A stretch of DNA of 40,976 nt, taken from Candidatus Dormiibacterota bacterium (GTDB taxonomy: Bacteria; Chloroflexota; Dormibacteria; Aeolococcales; Aeolococcaceae). Shown here piece by piece: positions 33,319 to 40,976 of this stretch. Where the stretch lies: contig JAFARE010000036.1 of NCBI GenBank assembly GCA_019245575.1, positions 1 through 40,976 of the forward strand, in the 5' to 3' direction. The translations under genes were made by a program, and so were the position numbers. The stretch's first letter is position 1, and the number at the start of each line of letters is the position of its first letter. Below the pieces are notes generated by a model. The model was not told where the DNA came from, ran no database searches, and saw nothing but the letters and a program-made list of their open reading frames with translations.

Positions 33319-34467
33319 ATGTCCCGACGGTTTCGCGCCCGGCGTTTCGCGGCGCCGGTCGTGGTCGCGGGTGCTCTGAGCGTCGCCGCCTGTGGAGGCG
33401 GCGGCACATCAGCCGGAAGCCAGCCGACCGCGCATCTCACACCGCTGCTATCTCAGCTGGTCTCGGCCGCGCAGAAAGAGGGCGAGCTGGACCTCGAGTA
33501 CTCCACGGCCGGGACGACCGACGAGATCAACGCGTGGCAGGCGGGCTTCAACCACTACTACGGCCTGAACATCAAGATCGTCAACACGCAGAACCCGGTG
33601 ATGCCGACCAACGCGAGCAACCTGATCCAGGAGGCGAACTCTCGGCACGCCGCGGACACCGACGTGTACTTCGGCGTCTCCGTGTTCATCGACGAGCTGG
33701 AGCGAGCCAACGTGGCGGTGCGCGGCGCGCTCGCCGGGCTGCCCAACCTGCAGGGGATCACCGAGGACGGCGACACCACCGTGCAGCTCGCCGACATTCC
33801 GTCGGGGATCATGTACAACAGCGACCGCATCAAGGGGTCGCAGATCCCGCACAAGCTGGAGGACGTGCTCAACGAGCCGTCCTCGGTGCTGATGGCGACA
33901 ACGCCATACGCCGGAACGCTCGCCGACCTGCCGCTCTACTGGGGCACGGATCGAGCCATCACCTTCATCGCGAAGCTCTCTCACAAGCTGAAGGGCCTCT
34001 TCGGCTGCGGCGAGGAGTCGCGGCTGGTGACCGGCGAGTTCGACATGATGGTCACCGACTGTGGCGACAGCGCGGCGCGTCTGCTCCAGGCGAAGGGCGC
34101 CCCGGTGGCCAGTGTGCTGCCCAGCGACTACGCGTTCCTCAACGACTGGTACCTGATGATCCCCTCGAACGCGCGCCATCCCAATGCGGCCAGGCTGTGG
34201 ATCAACTACCTGCTCTCGCGTCAGGCGCAGGATGTCCTCTGGCAGTACGACGCCACGGACAACATCCATGTGGCCGGCTCGCACGAGCTGTCGCTCGTGC
34301 AGCAGGATGAGAGCCAGGGCATTCAGTTCAAGGACACGACGATGGACCAGGCGCGGCAGGCTGCTCAGGTCGCGCAGCAGGCGGCCTGCATCCAGGCCCT
34401 GCTCAACAACCAGTTCAGTGATCCGTCATGCACGCCCTGGCGTAGCTTGATCCAGTCGGTCTCCTGA
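33319..34467 (+). CDS. Solute-binding lipoprotein of an ABC importer, paralogue 3
   Basis: A 382-residue lipoprotein: signal peptide with VVVAGALSVAACGGGG lipobox, then the paralogue core with FNHYYGLNIKIVNTQNPVMP, DTDVYFGVSVF, SGIMYNSDRIKG, YAGTLADLPLYWG, LFGCGEESRLVTGEFDMMVTDCGDSA and ARLWINYLLSRQAQDVL. This copy is first in an operon with its permease and ATPase and so is likely the ancestral partner. ATG 33319 follows a GGAGG site. It ends 14 bases before the permease start. The fold class is ferric/aminoethylphosphonate-like but ligand residues for iron (paired Tyr) are not obvious. Confidence 0.85.
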   Translation: MSRRFRARRFAAPVVVAGALSVAACGGGGTSAGSQPTAHLTPLLSQLVSAAQKEGELDLEYSTAGTTDEINAWQAGFNHYYGLNIKIVNTQNPVMPTNASNLIQEANSRHAADTDVYFGVSVFIDELERANVAVRGALAGLPNLQGITEDGDTTVQLADIPSGIMYNSDRIKGSQIPHKLEDVLNEPSSVLMATTPYAGTLADLPLYWGTDRAITFIAKLSHKLKGLFGCGEESRLVTGEFDMMVTDCGDSAARLLQAKGAPVASVLPSDYAFLNDWYLMIPSNARHPNAARLWINYLLSRQAQDVLWQYDATDNIHVAGSHELSLVQQDESQGIQFKDTTMDQARQAAQVAQQAACIQALLNNQFSDPSCTPWRSLIQSVS

Positions 34468-34481
34468 GCGACCGGGTTGCT

Positions 34482-36266
34482 GTGAGCGTCTCCGTACCGC
34501 CTGTCGCCCCCGCCAGCGGAGCGGCGATGCCGGCGCCGCTGTCCGCGAATGTGGCTTCGATTCCAAACGACCGAAGCCGCCGGTCCGCGTTCCAGGTCAC
34601 CACGATTACGCTGGCCACGCTGGCGGCGGTGCTGATCGTGGGCCTTCTCGCCATGGTGCTGTTCGTCAGCGTGCACCAGGGCTCTGCCGGCCTCACGATC
34701 GAGAACTACCGGCAGATCCTGCACGATCCCGTCGCGGGCCAGGCGCTGCTCAACACGCTCGGCTTCGCGCTGGTGTCGGTCGCCGTCGCGATGCTGCTCG
34801 GGCTGCCCGTGGCGTGGCTGGTCGAGCGCACGGATCTGCCGGGCAAACGGTTGCTCTACTCCGCGGTGACGGTCGGCATCGTGATCCCGGGCTTCTTCTT
34901 CGGCATCGCGTTCTCGTTTCTATTCGACCCCGACGCGGGACTGGTCAACAAGGCGCTGATGAGCGCGTTCAACCTCAGCCAGGGGCCCATCAACGTGGCG
35001 AGCGTGCAGGGGATGGGCATCGTGGAAGGCTTCGCCCTCGCGCCGCTCGTGTTCATCCTCACCGCGTCGAGTCTGCGCGCGGTCGATCCCTCGCTCGAAG
35101 AGGCGGCGGAATGCTGCGGCGCGAGCCGCATCGGAATCCTGCGACGGGTCACGCTGCCGCTGGTGTACCCGGGGATCCTCGGCGCGGCGATCTTTGTGTT
35201 CACCGTGGCGATCGCCGCCTTCGACATCCCGCTGATCATCGGCCAGTCACGCCGGATCCTCACGTTCTCCACGTACCTGTTCCAGAAGATGAACCCCGCC
35301 CAGGGCTTTGGCGTCATCCCGTACGGGCAGGCGGCGGCCTTCAGCTCGGTCATGATCGTCGTCGCCCTGATCCTGAGTGTGTGGTACACGCGCGTTCTCG
35401 GGCGCGGCAGACGCTTTCAGGTCGTCACGGGTCGTGGCTACCGTCCCAAGCTGGTGCGCCTGGGCAAGGGAAAGTTCCTCGCGTGGGGCGCGCTGTCGCT
35501 CTACTTCATCGCCGGCATCGTCGTGACGCTCATCGTCACCCTCTGGACCGCGTTTCAGCCGTTCGCCGGACGGCCGCTGTCCATCCAGTACCTGCAGTAC
35601 CTGACGCTCGACAACTTCAGCCACCTGCCCTGGGACACGGTCGTGAGCAGCGCGGTGCACACGCTGCTGCTGATGATCCTCGGCCCGACGATCGCGCTCG
35701 TCTTCGCGCTGGCGTTCTCCTGGTTCGTGCTCCGCACGCGGTTCCGCCTGCGTCTGGCGTACGACTTCATCGCGTTCCTGCCGCAGGGTGTGCCGTCGGC
35801 GATCTTCGCATTCGCCGCCTTCGTGCTGGCGCTCTTCTACCTCCCGGTCCTGCCGTCGCAGTTCTACCGGTCGATGGCGCTGCTGGTGATCGTGTGGGCG
35901 CTGGTGTACGTGGCATTCGCCACGCGGTTGACCAACGCGGCGCTTGTGCAGCTGCACCCGGAGCTCGAGGAGGCGGGGCAGATCTCCGGCGCCTCCCACT
36001 GGGCGGTGCTGCGCCGCATCACCATCCCGCTGATCCGGCCCGCGCTGGTCACCGGCTGGGTCTGGATGGCCTTTCTCGCCTTCCGCGAGCTGACCGTGAC
36101 GGCGATGCTCGGATCACCTGACAATCAGACGATGTCCGTCGTCGTCTACCAGCAGTGGACGAGCAATGAGACCTACGCCGCCGCGTTGACGGTGATCATG
36201 CTGGCCGTGATGATTCCGGTGATACCGGTTCTGTGGCGTCTGACCCGGCGCCAGGTGTTCTCATGA
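34482..36266 (+). CDS. ABC importer permease, two fused membrane domains
   Basis: A 594-residue inner-membrane protein with two copies of the BPD transport domain, about residues 40-300 and 325-590, each with about six helices. Each half has an EAA loop that contacts the ATPase: EEAAECCGASRIGILRRVTL near 206 and EEAGQISGASHWAVLRRITI near 496. Fused permeases of this size are typical of ferric (SfuB/FbpB) and related importers. GTG 34482 is used; the first 35 residues are Ser/Ala/Pro-rich and probably cytoplasmic. Its stop overlaps the ATPase ATG. It is the only permease in the window and must serve all three binding proteins unless others lie outside. Confidence 0.9.
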   Translation: MSVSVPPVAPASGAAMPAPLSANVASIPNDRSRRSAFQVTTITLATLAAVLIVGLLAMVLFVSVHQGSAGLTIENYRQILHDPVAGQALLNTLGFALVSVAVAMLLGLPVAWLVERTDLPGKRLLYSAVTVGIVIPGFFFGIAFSFLFDPDAGLVNKALMSAFNLSQGPINVASVQGMGIVEGFALAPLVFILTASSLRAVDPSLEEAAECCGASRIGILRRVTLPLVYPGILGAAIFVFTVAIAAFDIPLIIGQSRRILTFSTYLFQKMNPAQGFGVIPYGQAAAFSSVMIVVALILSVWYTRVLGRGRRFQVVTGRGYRPKLVRLGKGKFLAWGALSLYFIAGIVVTLIVTLWTAFQPFAGRPLSIQYLQYLTLDNFSHLPWDTVVSSAVHTLLLMILGPTIALVFALAFSWFVLRTRFRLRLAYDFIAFLPQGVPSAIFAFAAFVLALFYLPVLPSQFYRSMALLVIVWALVYVAFATRLTNAALVQLHPELEEAGQISGASHWAVLRRITIPLIRPALVTGWVWMAFLAFRELTVTAMLGSPDNQTMSVVVYQQWTSNETYAAALTVIMLAVMIPVIPVLWRLTRRQVFS

Positions 36267-37378
36267 CCGAGGCCTCGGGTCCTCAGACGGGTGAGCGTCC
36301 GGCCCTGCAGGTGCAGGAGCTGGTCAAGTACTACCGCGACCGAGGCGACCGTGTCGCGGCGGTCGCCGGTGTCAGCTTCGACGTCGCACCTGGCGGATTC
36401 TTCGCGCTGCTGGGGCCCTCCGGTTGCGGCAAGACCACCACGCTCCGATGCATCGCCGGGCTGGAGCGCAACGAGGGCGGGCGGATCATGATCGCCGGCC
36501 AGGTCGTGTCGGACGGCGAGCGCAAAACGTTCGTCGCCGCCAGCCGCCGCCGCATCGGCATGGTGTTCCAGAGCTACGGCATCTGGCCGCACATGTCCGT
36601 CTTCGAGAACGCGGCGTTCCCCCTGCGCGTGGCGCGCATCGCCAAGTCGGAGGTGAACAGCCGCGTGGAGGAGGTCCTCGCGACCGTGCAGCTGGGCAGC
36701 TACGCGCATCGCAACGCCACGCAGCTATCGGGAGGCCAGCAGCAACGCCTCGCGCTCGCTCGCGCGCTGGTGCGGCGGCCCGAGCTGCTGCTGCTCGACG
36801 AGCCGCTGTCCAACCTCGACGCGCAGCTGCGCGAGTCGATGCGCACCGAGGTGCGCGACCTGCAACACCGCCTGGGCATCACCACGCTGTACGTGACGCA
36901 CGATCAGACCGAGGCCCTGAGCATGGCCGACTGCGTGGCGCTGATGCGCGACGGAAAGGTGGTGCAGCAGGGGCCGCCGCGCGACATCTACGAGCGTCCG
37001 GCCACGCGGTTCGTCGCCGACTTCGTGGGCAAGTCGAACTTCATCGCGGGCAAGGTGATCGCCGACGGGCAGGGAGGGGCCACCGTCGAGACGGCGGTCG
37101 GCACCCTGCGCAGCGCCATGTCCGGAGCGCCGGACAGCGCGGTCACCCTCTGCATCCGGCCGGAGCACATCACGCTCGACGGCGGGGCCACCGCCGGGGA
37201 GAACATCGTCGGGGGCAGGGTCGAGACCGTGACCTTCCTCGGAGAGCGAGTGGACGTGACCGTGGCGATCGGCGAGATCCAGCTGCGCACGCTGGCTCAC
37301 GCCCATCTCGCCCCCACTGTCGGCGCCCCCGTCTCAGTCCGGCTGGCGCCGGAGCATCTGACAGTTCTCGCGTCCTGA
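36263..37378 (+). CDS. ABC importer ATPase with TOBE domain
   Basis: A 371-residue ATPase of the CysA/PotA/FbpC type. It has Walker A GPSGCGKTT near 51, the Q-loop in FQSYGIWPHM, signature LSGGQQQRLALARAL near 155, Walker B LLLLDEPLSNLD near 176, and the switch THDQTEAL near 212. The C-terminal 110 residues form a TOBE regulatory domain with CIRPEHITLDG. It powers uptake through the permease at 34482. ATG 36263 overlaps the permease stop (ATGA). Downstream is a 140-base promoter region and the three-domain NCS-like surface protein. Confidence 0.93.
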   Translation: MTEASGPQTGERPALQVQELVKYYRDRGDRVAAVAGVSFDVAPGGFFALLGPSGCGKTTTLRCIAGLERNEGGRIMIAGQVVSDGERKTFVAASRRRIGMVFQSYGIWPHMSVFENAAFPLRVARIAKSEVNSRVEEVLATVQLGSYAHRNATQLSGGQQQRLALARALVRRPELLLLDEPLSNLDAQLRESMRTEVRDLQHRLGITTLYVTHDQTEALSMADCVALMRDGKVVQQGPPRDIYERPATRFVADFVGKSNFIAGKVIADGQGGATVETAVGTLRSAMSGAPDSAVTLCIRPEHITLDGGATAGENIVGGRVETVTFLGERVDVTVAIGEIQLRTLAHAHLAPTVGAPVSVRLAPEHLTVLAS

Positions 37379-37392
37379 CGCGTTTAACTGAT

Positions 37393-37421
37393 TTGACAGG
37401 GCGATGACACATCTGCATCAT
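37393..37421 (+). promoter_or_regulatory. Sigma70-like promoter of the NCS-like surface protein genes
   Basis: TTGACA at 37393-37398, a 17-base spacer, then CATCAT at 37416-37421. Operator-like half-sites follow at 37432-37471. Confidence 0.45.
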
Positions 37422-37431
37422 GGAACGAAAG

Positions 37432-37471
37432 CTTCCCGAAATACGCTTCGGCAGTCTCATTTTCCGGGACG
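37432..37471. promoter_or_regulatory. Operator-like half-sites upstream of the three-domain NCS-like gene
   Basis: The minus strand reads CGTATTTCGGGAAG at 37432-37445, close to CGTATTTCAGGATC at 925-938. The plus strand reads CATTTTCCGGGACG at 37458-37471. The two are oppositely oriented, 12 bases apart, between the promoter and the GTG at 37519. A 5-base hairpin (CCGAA/TTCGG) overlaps the first. Confidence 0.45.
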
Positions 37472-37518
37472 GCCGTGAGGGACTCGATTGACCGTCCAAG
37501 TCGAGGGAGGGTAGCCGA

Positions 37519-39534
37519 GTGAGCGCGCACCAACCTGACAAGGCAGCGGACGCGCCTGTGAGCGGCCGCGTGAGGCTGGCTTCGCGGCCGATGCGGGTGC
37601 TGCTGGCCGCGGTCACGGGGGTGGCGACGATCGGCTTCACCGCGCTGATGTTCTCCAGCCTGGCGGTCAACGTGGGGACGGCGAGCGCGGCCCCCACGCC
37701 GTGCAGCCTGAACGGCCCTCCGGGCGGCGTGTGCAGCAGCAACGGAGCCACCATCTCCCTGAGCAAGTTCAGCGGGCTCGCTGTCAATGACACCGTCCAG
37801 ATCAGCGGCACGGGCTTCATCGCCAACGGGAAGGTGTCCGCCGAAGTGTGCGCCGGCGCCGTGACCGGGTCGGGGGACTGCGACCTCAACACCGCCGTCG
37901 CCAACATCGCAACCGCCGACGCCACCGGCAAGTTCGGGCCGGTCAACTTCCTCATCTCCAATGACGAGCCCGCGAGCGGCACGGACGAGCCGGACAACGA
38001 CGAGGACATCCAGACCGCCAACCAGGGCCTGATCGAGTGCGGCAACTCGGGCAACTGCTCGATCGGGGTCATCTCGAACGCCGACGAGTCCGGACCGGGG
38101 GCGTCCAACCCGCACTCCTCCAACGAGGACGTGGGGTTTGGGACACCTCCGACCCCAACACCGACGCCCACACCCACCCCGACCCCGACTCCCACGCCCA
38201 AGCCCACCCCGACACCCACCCCCACCCCCACCCGCACCCCGACCCCAACCCCAACACCGACTCCGACACCCACTCCGACTCCGACTCCAACTCCAACGCC
38301 AACCCCCACACCGACCGCGACTCCCACGCCGACACCCACTCCCACCCCGTCACCGGGCGGCAACTGCGGCAGCGGTCCCGGGAGCAAGTGCGGCACGCCG
38401 GCCGGCACGTCGCTCGACGTGCAGCCGTTCACCAACCTGAGCAACGCTCAGTCGGTGATGGTCACCGGACACGGGTTCAGCGCCAATGCCGCGTATGGCA
38501 TCGAGATGTGCGCCGCCGTGGTGAACAGCAACAACGACTGCGACCCCAACACCGCGCAGACCGGCCGGACGGACGCCGGCGGCAGCTTCTCCGTGGCCTA
38601 CGCGATAACCCAGACCATCTCCACGACCAACCACGGCACGATCGTCTGCAACAGCACTGGCAACTGCTCGATCGGCTCGTCCAACTTCGCCAATCCCAAC
38701 GCGCTGCCCGCCGCGAATGAGGACATCGGCTTCGGCGGGACACCGCCGCCGACACCCTCTCCGACGCCCACGCCGAACCCCACACCCACGCCCTCGCCGC
38801 CTGCGGGCGGCGGCTGCGGCAGCCAGGGTGCGGGCACCCACTGCGGCACACCGGCTGGGACCGTGCTGAACGTCACTCCGTACACGGGGCTCACCGACGG
38901 CATGAAGGTCCAGGTGACGGGCCACGGCTTCTCGCCCAACGCCGTCTACGGCATCGAGATGTGCTCGCCGGTGGTGCTCAGCAACAACGACTGTGACGCG
39001 AGCACCGCGCAGACGGGCCGCACCGACGCCACCGGCAGCTTCACCGCGACGTACGCCGTGACGCAGGCGATCAACACGCCGAATCAGCACGCGATCACGT
39101 GCAGCTCGGCCGCGAACTGCGCGGTCGGATCCTCCAACTTCGGCAACCCGAATGCTCTGCCCGCGGCGAGTGAGACGGTGGCGTTCGCGGGCGGGTCGAC
39201 TCCTGGTTCGGGCGGTGGCACGACCAGCTGCTGCGCCGGGGTGAGTTTCGCCGGCGCGAACAACACCGGCGCCGGGTCGAATGCGTCGCTGCAGTCCAGC
39301 TCCAACGCATCGCTTGCCCCGACCCCGGCGCCCGCCGCCAGCCCCACAGCTTCCGGCGTCGGCGCCGCGACGTCCGGGTCGGGCGGGAACGGAGGCGGCG
39401 GCAACGCGACGATCGGCAACGTGTCGTACGAGATGCCCTGGCCGTTGTTGAGCGGCGCCGGCTTCCTCTTCCTGCTGATGGGCTTCGGCATCGGCGCGCT
39501 GCTGCGCCTGCGCCGCGTGCCAGGCGGCATCTAG
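37519..39534 (+). CDS. Three-domain neocarzinostatin-like surface protein with Thr-Pro linkers
   Basis: A 671-residue secreted, C-terminally anchored protein. After a signal peptide (hydrophobic [19 protein letters not shown], cleavage likely near TASAAP) come three NCS-like domains at about 77-205, 295-402 and 445-552. Each has a V-x-GxGF strand, Cys-x9-Cys-Asp with the same spacing as the neocarzinostatin disulfide, and a Cys-x5-Cys-x-(I/V)-G pair. A 71-residue Thr-Pro linker (209-279) and a shorter one (409-430) separate them. A Ser/Ala/Gly-rich stalk leads to a membrane helix (642-665) with a basic tail. GTG 37519 has GGGAGGG about 8 bases upstream. The Thr-Pro stretch suggests a glycosylated, extended stalk. 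Function is probably ligand binding at the cell surface (inference). Confidence 0.75.
   Translation: MSAHQPDKAADAPVSGRVRLASRPMRVLLAAVTGVATIGFTALMFSSLAVNVGTASAAPTPCSLNGPPGGVCSSNGATISLSKFSGLAVNDTVQISGTGFIANGKVSAEVCAGAVTGSGDCDLNTAVANIATADATGKFGPVNFLISNDEPASGTDEPDNDEDIQTANQGLIECGNSGNCSIGVISNADESGPGASNPHSSNEDVGFGTPPTPTPTPTPTPTPTPTPKPTPTPTPTPTRTPTPTPTPTPTPTPTPTPTPTPTPTPTATPTPTPTPTPSPGGNCGSGPGSKCGTPAGTSLDVQPFTNLSNAQSVMVTGHGFSANAAYGIEMCAAVVNSNNDCDPNTAQTGRTDAGGSFSVAYAITQTISTTNHGTIVCNSTGNCSIGSSNFANPNALPAANEDIGFGGTPPPTPSPTPTPNPTPTPSPPAGGGCGSQGAGTHCGTPAGTVLNVTPYTGLTDGMKVQVTGHGFSPNAVYGIEMCSPVVLSNNDCDASTAQTGRTDATGSFTATYAVTQAINTPNQHAITCSSAANCAVGSSNFGNPNALPAASETVAFAGGSTPGSGGGTTSCCAGVSFAGANNTGAGSNASLQSSSNASLAPTPAPAASPTASGVGAATSGSGGNGGGGNATIGNVSYEMPWPLLSGAGFLFLLMGFGIGALLRLRRVPGGI
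38143..38355 (+). repeat. Thr-Pro coding tandem repeat (CCNACN-type hexamers)
   Basis: About 213 bases of imperfect hexamers encode alternating Thr-Pro, interrupted by single Lys, Arg, Ala and Ser codons. The plus strand is almost free of G, so the two strands are strongly asymmetric. Third positions vary (A, C, G, T), which shows selection on the protein rather than a recent expansion of one unit. It forms the linker between NCS-like domains 1 and 2. Slippage could alter its length. Confidence 0.85.
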
Positions 39535-39554
39535 CCGCAAGGAGGCGCAGGGGC

Positions 39555-40361
39555 GTGCATCGGATGAGCAGGGCGCGACGACCGGGCTCGCCATGGCGTG
39601 CTTCGGCGGCTGCCGCATGTGTCGTGCTGGCCGCGGTCGCGTTGGTCGTGGCGCCCGCGCATGTCGCCGCCGACGTCACGCCGGGCACGGGCAACGGCAA
39701 CTCCTCGCACCCCGAGGCGCCGCATCCGCACCTGCAGCTGTCGCAGTTCCAGGGTCTGAGTGACGGCCAGACGATCGTCGTCCGCGGCACGGGCTTCTGC
39801 CCCTACCCGGGGACGTCGGCGTCGTGCCAGGGGGTCTTCGGTGTGGAGGAGTGCCGGGCCCCGGTGAACGGCTCGAGCGACTGCGATCAGACGACGCTGC
39901 CGAGCCCGCAGAAGAACCCGGGACGCGATGACGCCAGCGGCACGTTCGAGCTGCAGGTGCAGGTGCGGGCGACCATCACCCTGCCCAGCGGGCAGAAGCT
40001 CGCGTGCAACGCCACGGGGAGCTGCGCGGTCGGCGCCTCGAACTTCCTCAACGCGCCGGACTTCAGTCCGGCTGCATACGAGGCCATCGGATTCGGTTCG
40101 TCGGCGGCCTCAGCAGCGGCAGCAGGCTCGACCTCCGCAGCGGCGTCCGCCGGAGCCACCAGCACGGCGACTGCAGCGGCGACCCCCACCTCGACCCCCA
40201 GACCCGTCACGCCGCTGTCGGTGACAACCGGATGGCCGGCGGGCACGCAGCTGTCGGTCGGCCTCGCCGGCCTGGGCATCGTGGTGCTCGGTGGGGTCGC
40301 GGGCTACTTTCTCACCGGCCGGTTCCGCCGCCGCCCGCCAACGCGACCACCCGGGCTCTGA
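39555..40361 (+). CDS. Neocarzinostatin-like surface protein 4, single domain, C-terminal anchor
   Basis: A 268-residue exported protein: signal peptide (AAAACVVLAAVALVVAPAHVAA), one NCS-like domain at about 50-180 (GLSDGQTIVVRGTGF, EECRAPVNGSSDCD with Cys-x9-Cys, LACNATGSCAVGASNF with Cys-x5-Cys), an Ala/Ser/Thr-rich stalk of about 45 residues, and a membrane helix (VGLAGLGIVVLGGVAGYFL) with a basic RRR tail. It carries an extra Cys pair (CPYPGTSASC) in the first loop. GTG 39555 has AAGGAGG 9 bases upstream; ATG 39564 is an alternative. It lies 20 bases after the three-domain protein and is probably in the same transcript. Confidence 0.7.
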   Translation: MHRMSRARRPGSPWRASAAAACVVLAAVALVVAPAHVAADVTPGTGNGNSSHPEAPHPHLQLSQFQGLSDGQTIVVRGTGFCPYPGTSASCQGVFGVEECRAPVNGSSDCDQTTLPSPQKNPGRDDASGTFELQVQVRATITLPSGQKLACNATGSCAVGASNFLNAPDFSPAAYEAIGFGSSAASAAAAGSTSAAASAGATSTATAAATPTSTPRPVTPLSVTTGWPAGTQLSVGLAGLGIVVLGGVAGYFLTGRFRRRPPTRPPGL

Positions 40362-40371
40362 CTCGCGCGTC

Positions 40372-40878
40372 GTGACTGACGCAGAATCGCTGCTGACCCG
40401 CCTCGACGCCGCCAGCGAGCGCCTGCAACGGCATGCCACCGAGGCCGCAGGCGCAGCGGGCGATCGCTTGACGAGCCCGGAGCCGGCCACCGGCGAGCGC
40501 TGGGATCGCGGCCAGGTGTGGGCCCACCTCGCGGAATTCATTCCCTACTGGATCGCGCAGTCGCGGCGCGTGATCGAAACCTATGAGGGCACGCCCGTGC
40601 CCTTCGGGCGCACAAAGGAGGACCCGGAGCGCATTGCGGCCATCGAGCAAGACCGGCAGCGCCAGACCGCCGACCTTTGGTCCAAGGTGCAGGGCGACAT
40701 CGATTCCTTGCGCGAGTTCATCGCGAACAGTGATTCAAAGACGTGGGTGGCCGAGGGCCTGCACCCCAAGCGCGGCGTCATGGGAATGGACCGAATTGTC
40801 GACGAGTTCCTCGTCGGCCACATCGAGGAGCACGCGAACCAGCTCGACGAGGTCTCTGACGCTGCGCAGCGAGCGTAG
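40372..40878 (+). CDS. DinB-superfamily protein (possible thiol-dependent isomerase/transferase)
   Basis: A 168-residue four-helix-bundle protein of the DinB superfamily. The likely metal His residues are in QVWAHLAEF (about residue 52) and in VGHIEEHANQLDE near the C-terminus (HxxxH). This superfamily contains mycothiol- and bacillithiol-dependent enzymes, including maleylpyruvate isomerase, the step between gentisate cleavage and fumarylpyruvate hydrolysis. That specific role would fit the window, but sequence alone supports only the superfamily. GTG 40372 starts 10 bases after the NCS-like stop. Confidence 0.65.
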   Translation: MTDAESLLTRLDAASERLQRHATEAAGAAGDRLTSPEPATGERWDRGQVWAHLAEFIPYWIAQSRRVIETYEGTPVPFGRTKEDPERIAAIEQDRQRQTADLWSKVQGDIDSLREFIANSDSKTWVAEGLHPKRGVMGMDRIVDEFLVGHIEEHANQLDEVSDAAQRA

Positions 40879-40905
40879 CGGCGCGCTGCATCGCTGACAA
40901 TGACA

Positions 40906-40976
40906 GCGGGAGACGGGGCTCGAACCCGCGACCCCTACCTTGGCAAGGTAGTGCTCTACCACTGAGCTACTCCCGC
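40906..40976 (-). tRNA. tRNA-Gly (anticodon GCC)
   Basis: Read on the minus strand, 71 bases fold into a full cloverleaf: 7-base acceptor stem GCGGGAG/CTCCCGC, D-arm GCTCAGTGGTAGAGC, anticodon arm CTACC-TTGCCAA-GGTAG with GCC, and T-arm with TTCGAGC. The 3' CCA is not encoded. The 5' end coincides with the last base of the window. Confidence 0.95.

Noticed and set aside
38143-38355. Possible CRISPR array or non-coding satellite
   Set aside because: There are no constant repeats with unique spacers; the frame is kept throughout and encodes Thr-Pro.
37170-38444. A minus-strand frame rich in Val-Gly repeats resembling an elastin-like protein
   Set aside because: The Val-Gly run is only the reverse complement of the Thr-Pro repeat; no start or domain supports a real gene.

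Overview
This is a high-GC bacterial chromosomal segment of about 41 kb. It is almost fully coding, and no gap between genes exceeds about 150 bases. No taxonomic marker is present. The GC content, the lipoprotein signals, the Thr-Pro linkers on secreted proteins with C-terminal membrane anchors, and a tRNA-Gly without an encoded CCA would fit an actinobacterium-like or Chloroflexota/Dormibacterota-like soil organism. That placement is inference. Nearly all genes fit one theme: uptake and oxidative breakdown of aromatic or other hydrophobic ring compounds.

Layout. 1-3229: a MetE-like fragment, a small ABM-domain protein, a gentisate 1,2-dioxygenase-type cupin and a first HsaA-like flavin monooxygenase. 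3263-6890: a secreted neocarzinostatin-like (NCS-like) protein, a three-hairpin spacer and a GGDEF-EAL protein. 6930-8950 (minus strand): SDR, cupin and cyclase-family hydrolase. 9046-12777: AMP-forming acyl-CoA synthetase, SDR and fumarylacetoacetate hydrolase (FAH)-family protein. 12800-16073 (minus): dienelactone-hydrolase-like protein, SRPBCC protein and ADP-forming acyl-CoA synthetase. 16186-17717: flavin reductase and amidohydrolase. 17714-19447 (minus): a 4,5-dihydroxyphthalate-decarboxylase-like protein and an IclR regulator. 19595-21177: FAH-family protein and class II aldolase. 21254-30604: a long tightly packed run of ribBA, Nudix, ferredoxin reductase, solute-binding lipoprotein, SCP2, second HsaA-like monooxygenase, zinc-type dehydrogenase, NCS-like lipoprotein, second solute-binding lipoprotein and aldolase. 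30607-30939 (minus): second SCP2 protein. 31021-33214: Asp-box propeller and second dehydrogenase. 33319-37378: third solute-binding lipoprotein with a fused permease and an ATPase. 37519-40361: two more NCS-like surface proteins, one with three domains and a long Thr-Pro linker. 40372-40976: DinB-like protein and tRNA-Gly.

How the genes may work together. Three paralogous solute-binding lipoproteins appear to share one ferric/amino-acid-type ABC permease-ATPase pair. Flavin-dependent monooxygenases, a separate flavin reductase and a dedicated riboflavin gene would supply ring hydroxylation. CoA ligases, SDRs, gentisate-type dioxygenase, FAH-family hydrolases, decarboxylase-like proteins and aldolases would complete ring opening and side-chain breakdown. 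The most unusual element is the set of six NCS-like domains in four anchored or lipidated surface proteins, interleaved with the importer genes. The NCS fold is known for binding hydrophobic aromatic chromophores outside the cell. A working hypothesis is a surface capture, import and degradation system for a hydrophobic aromatic compound. At least five promoters in the window share a TTGACA/G-type -35 followed by an operator-like half-site (about CATTTTNCRGGAC), suggesting one regulon, possibly under the IclR protein encoded here.
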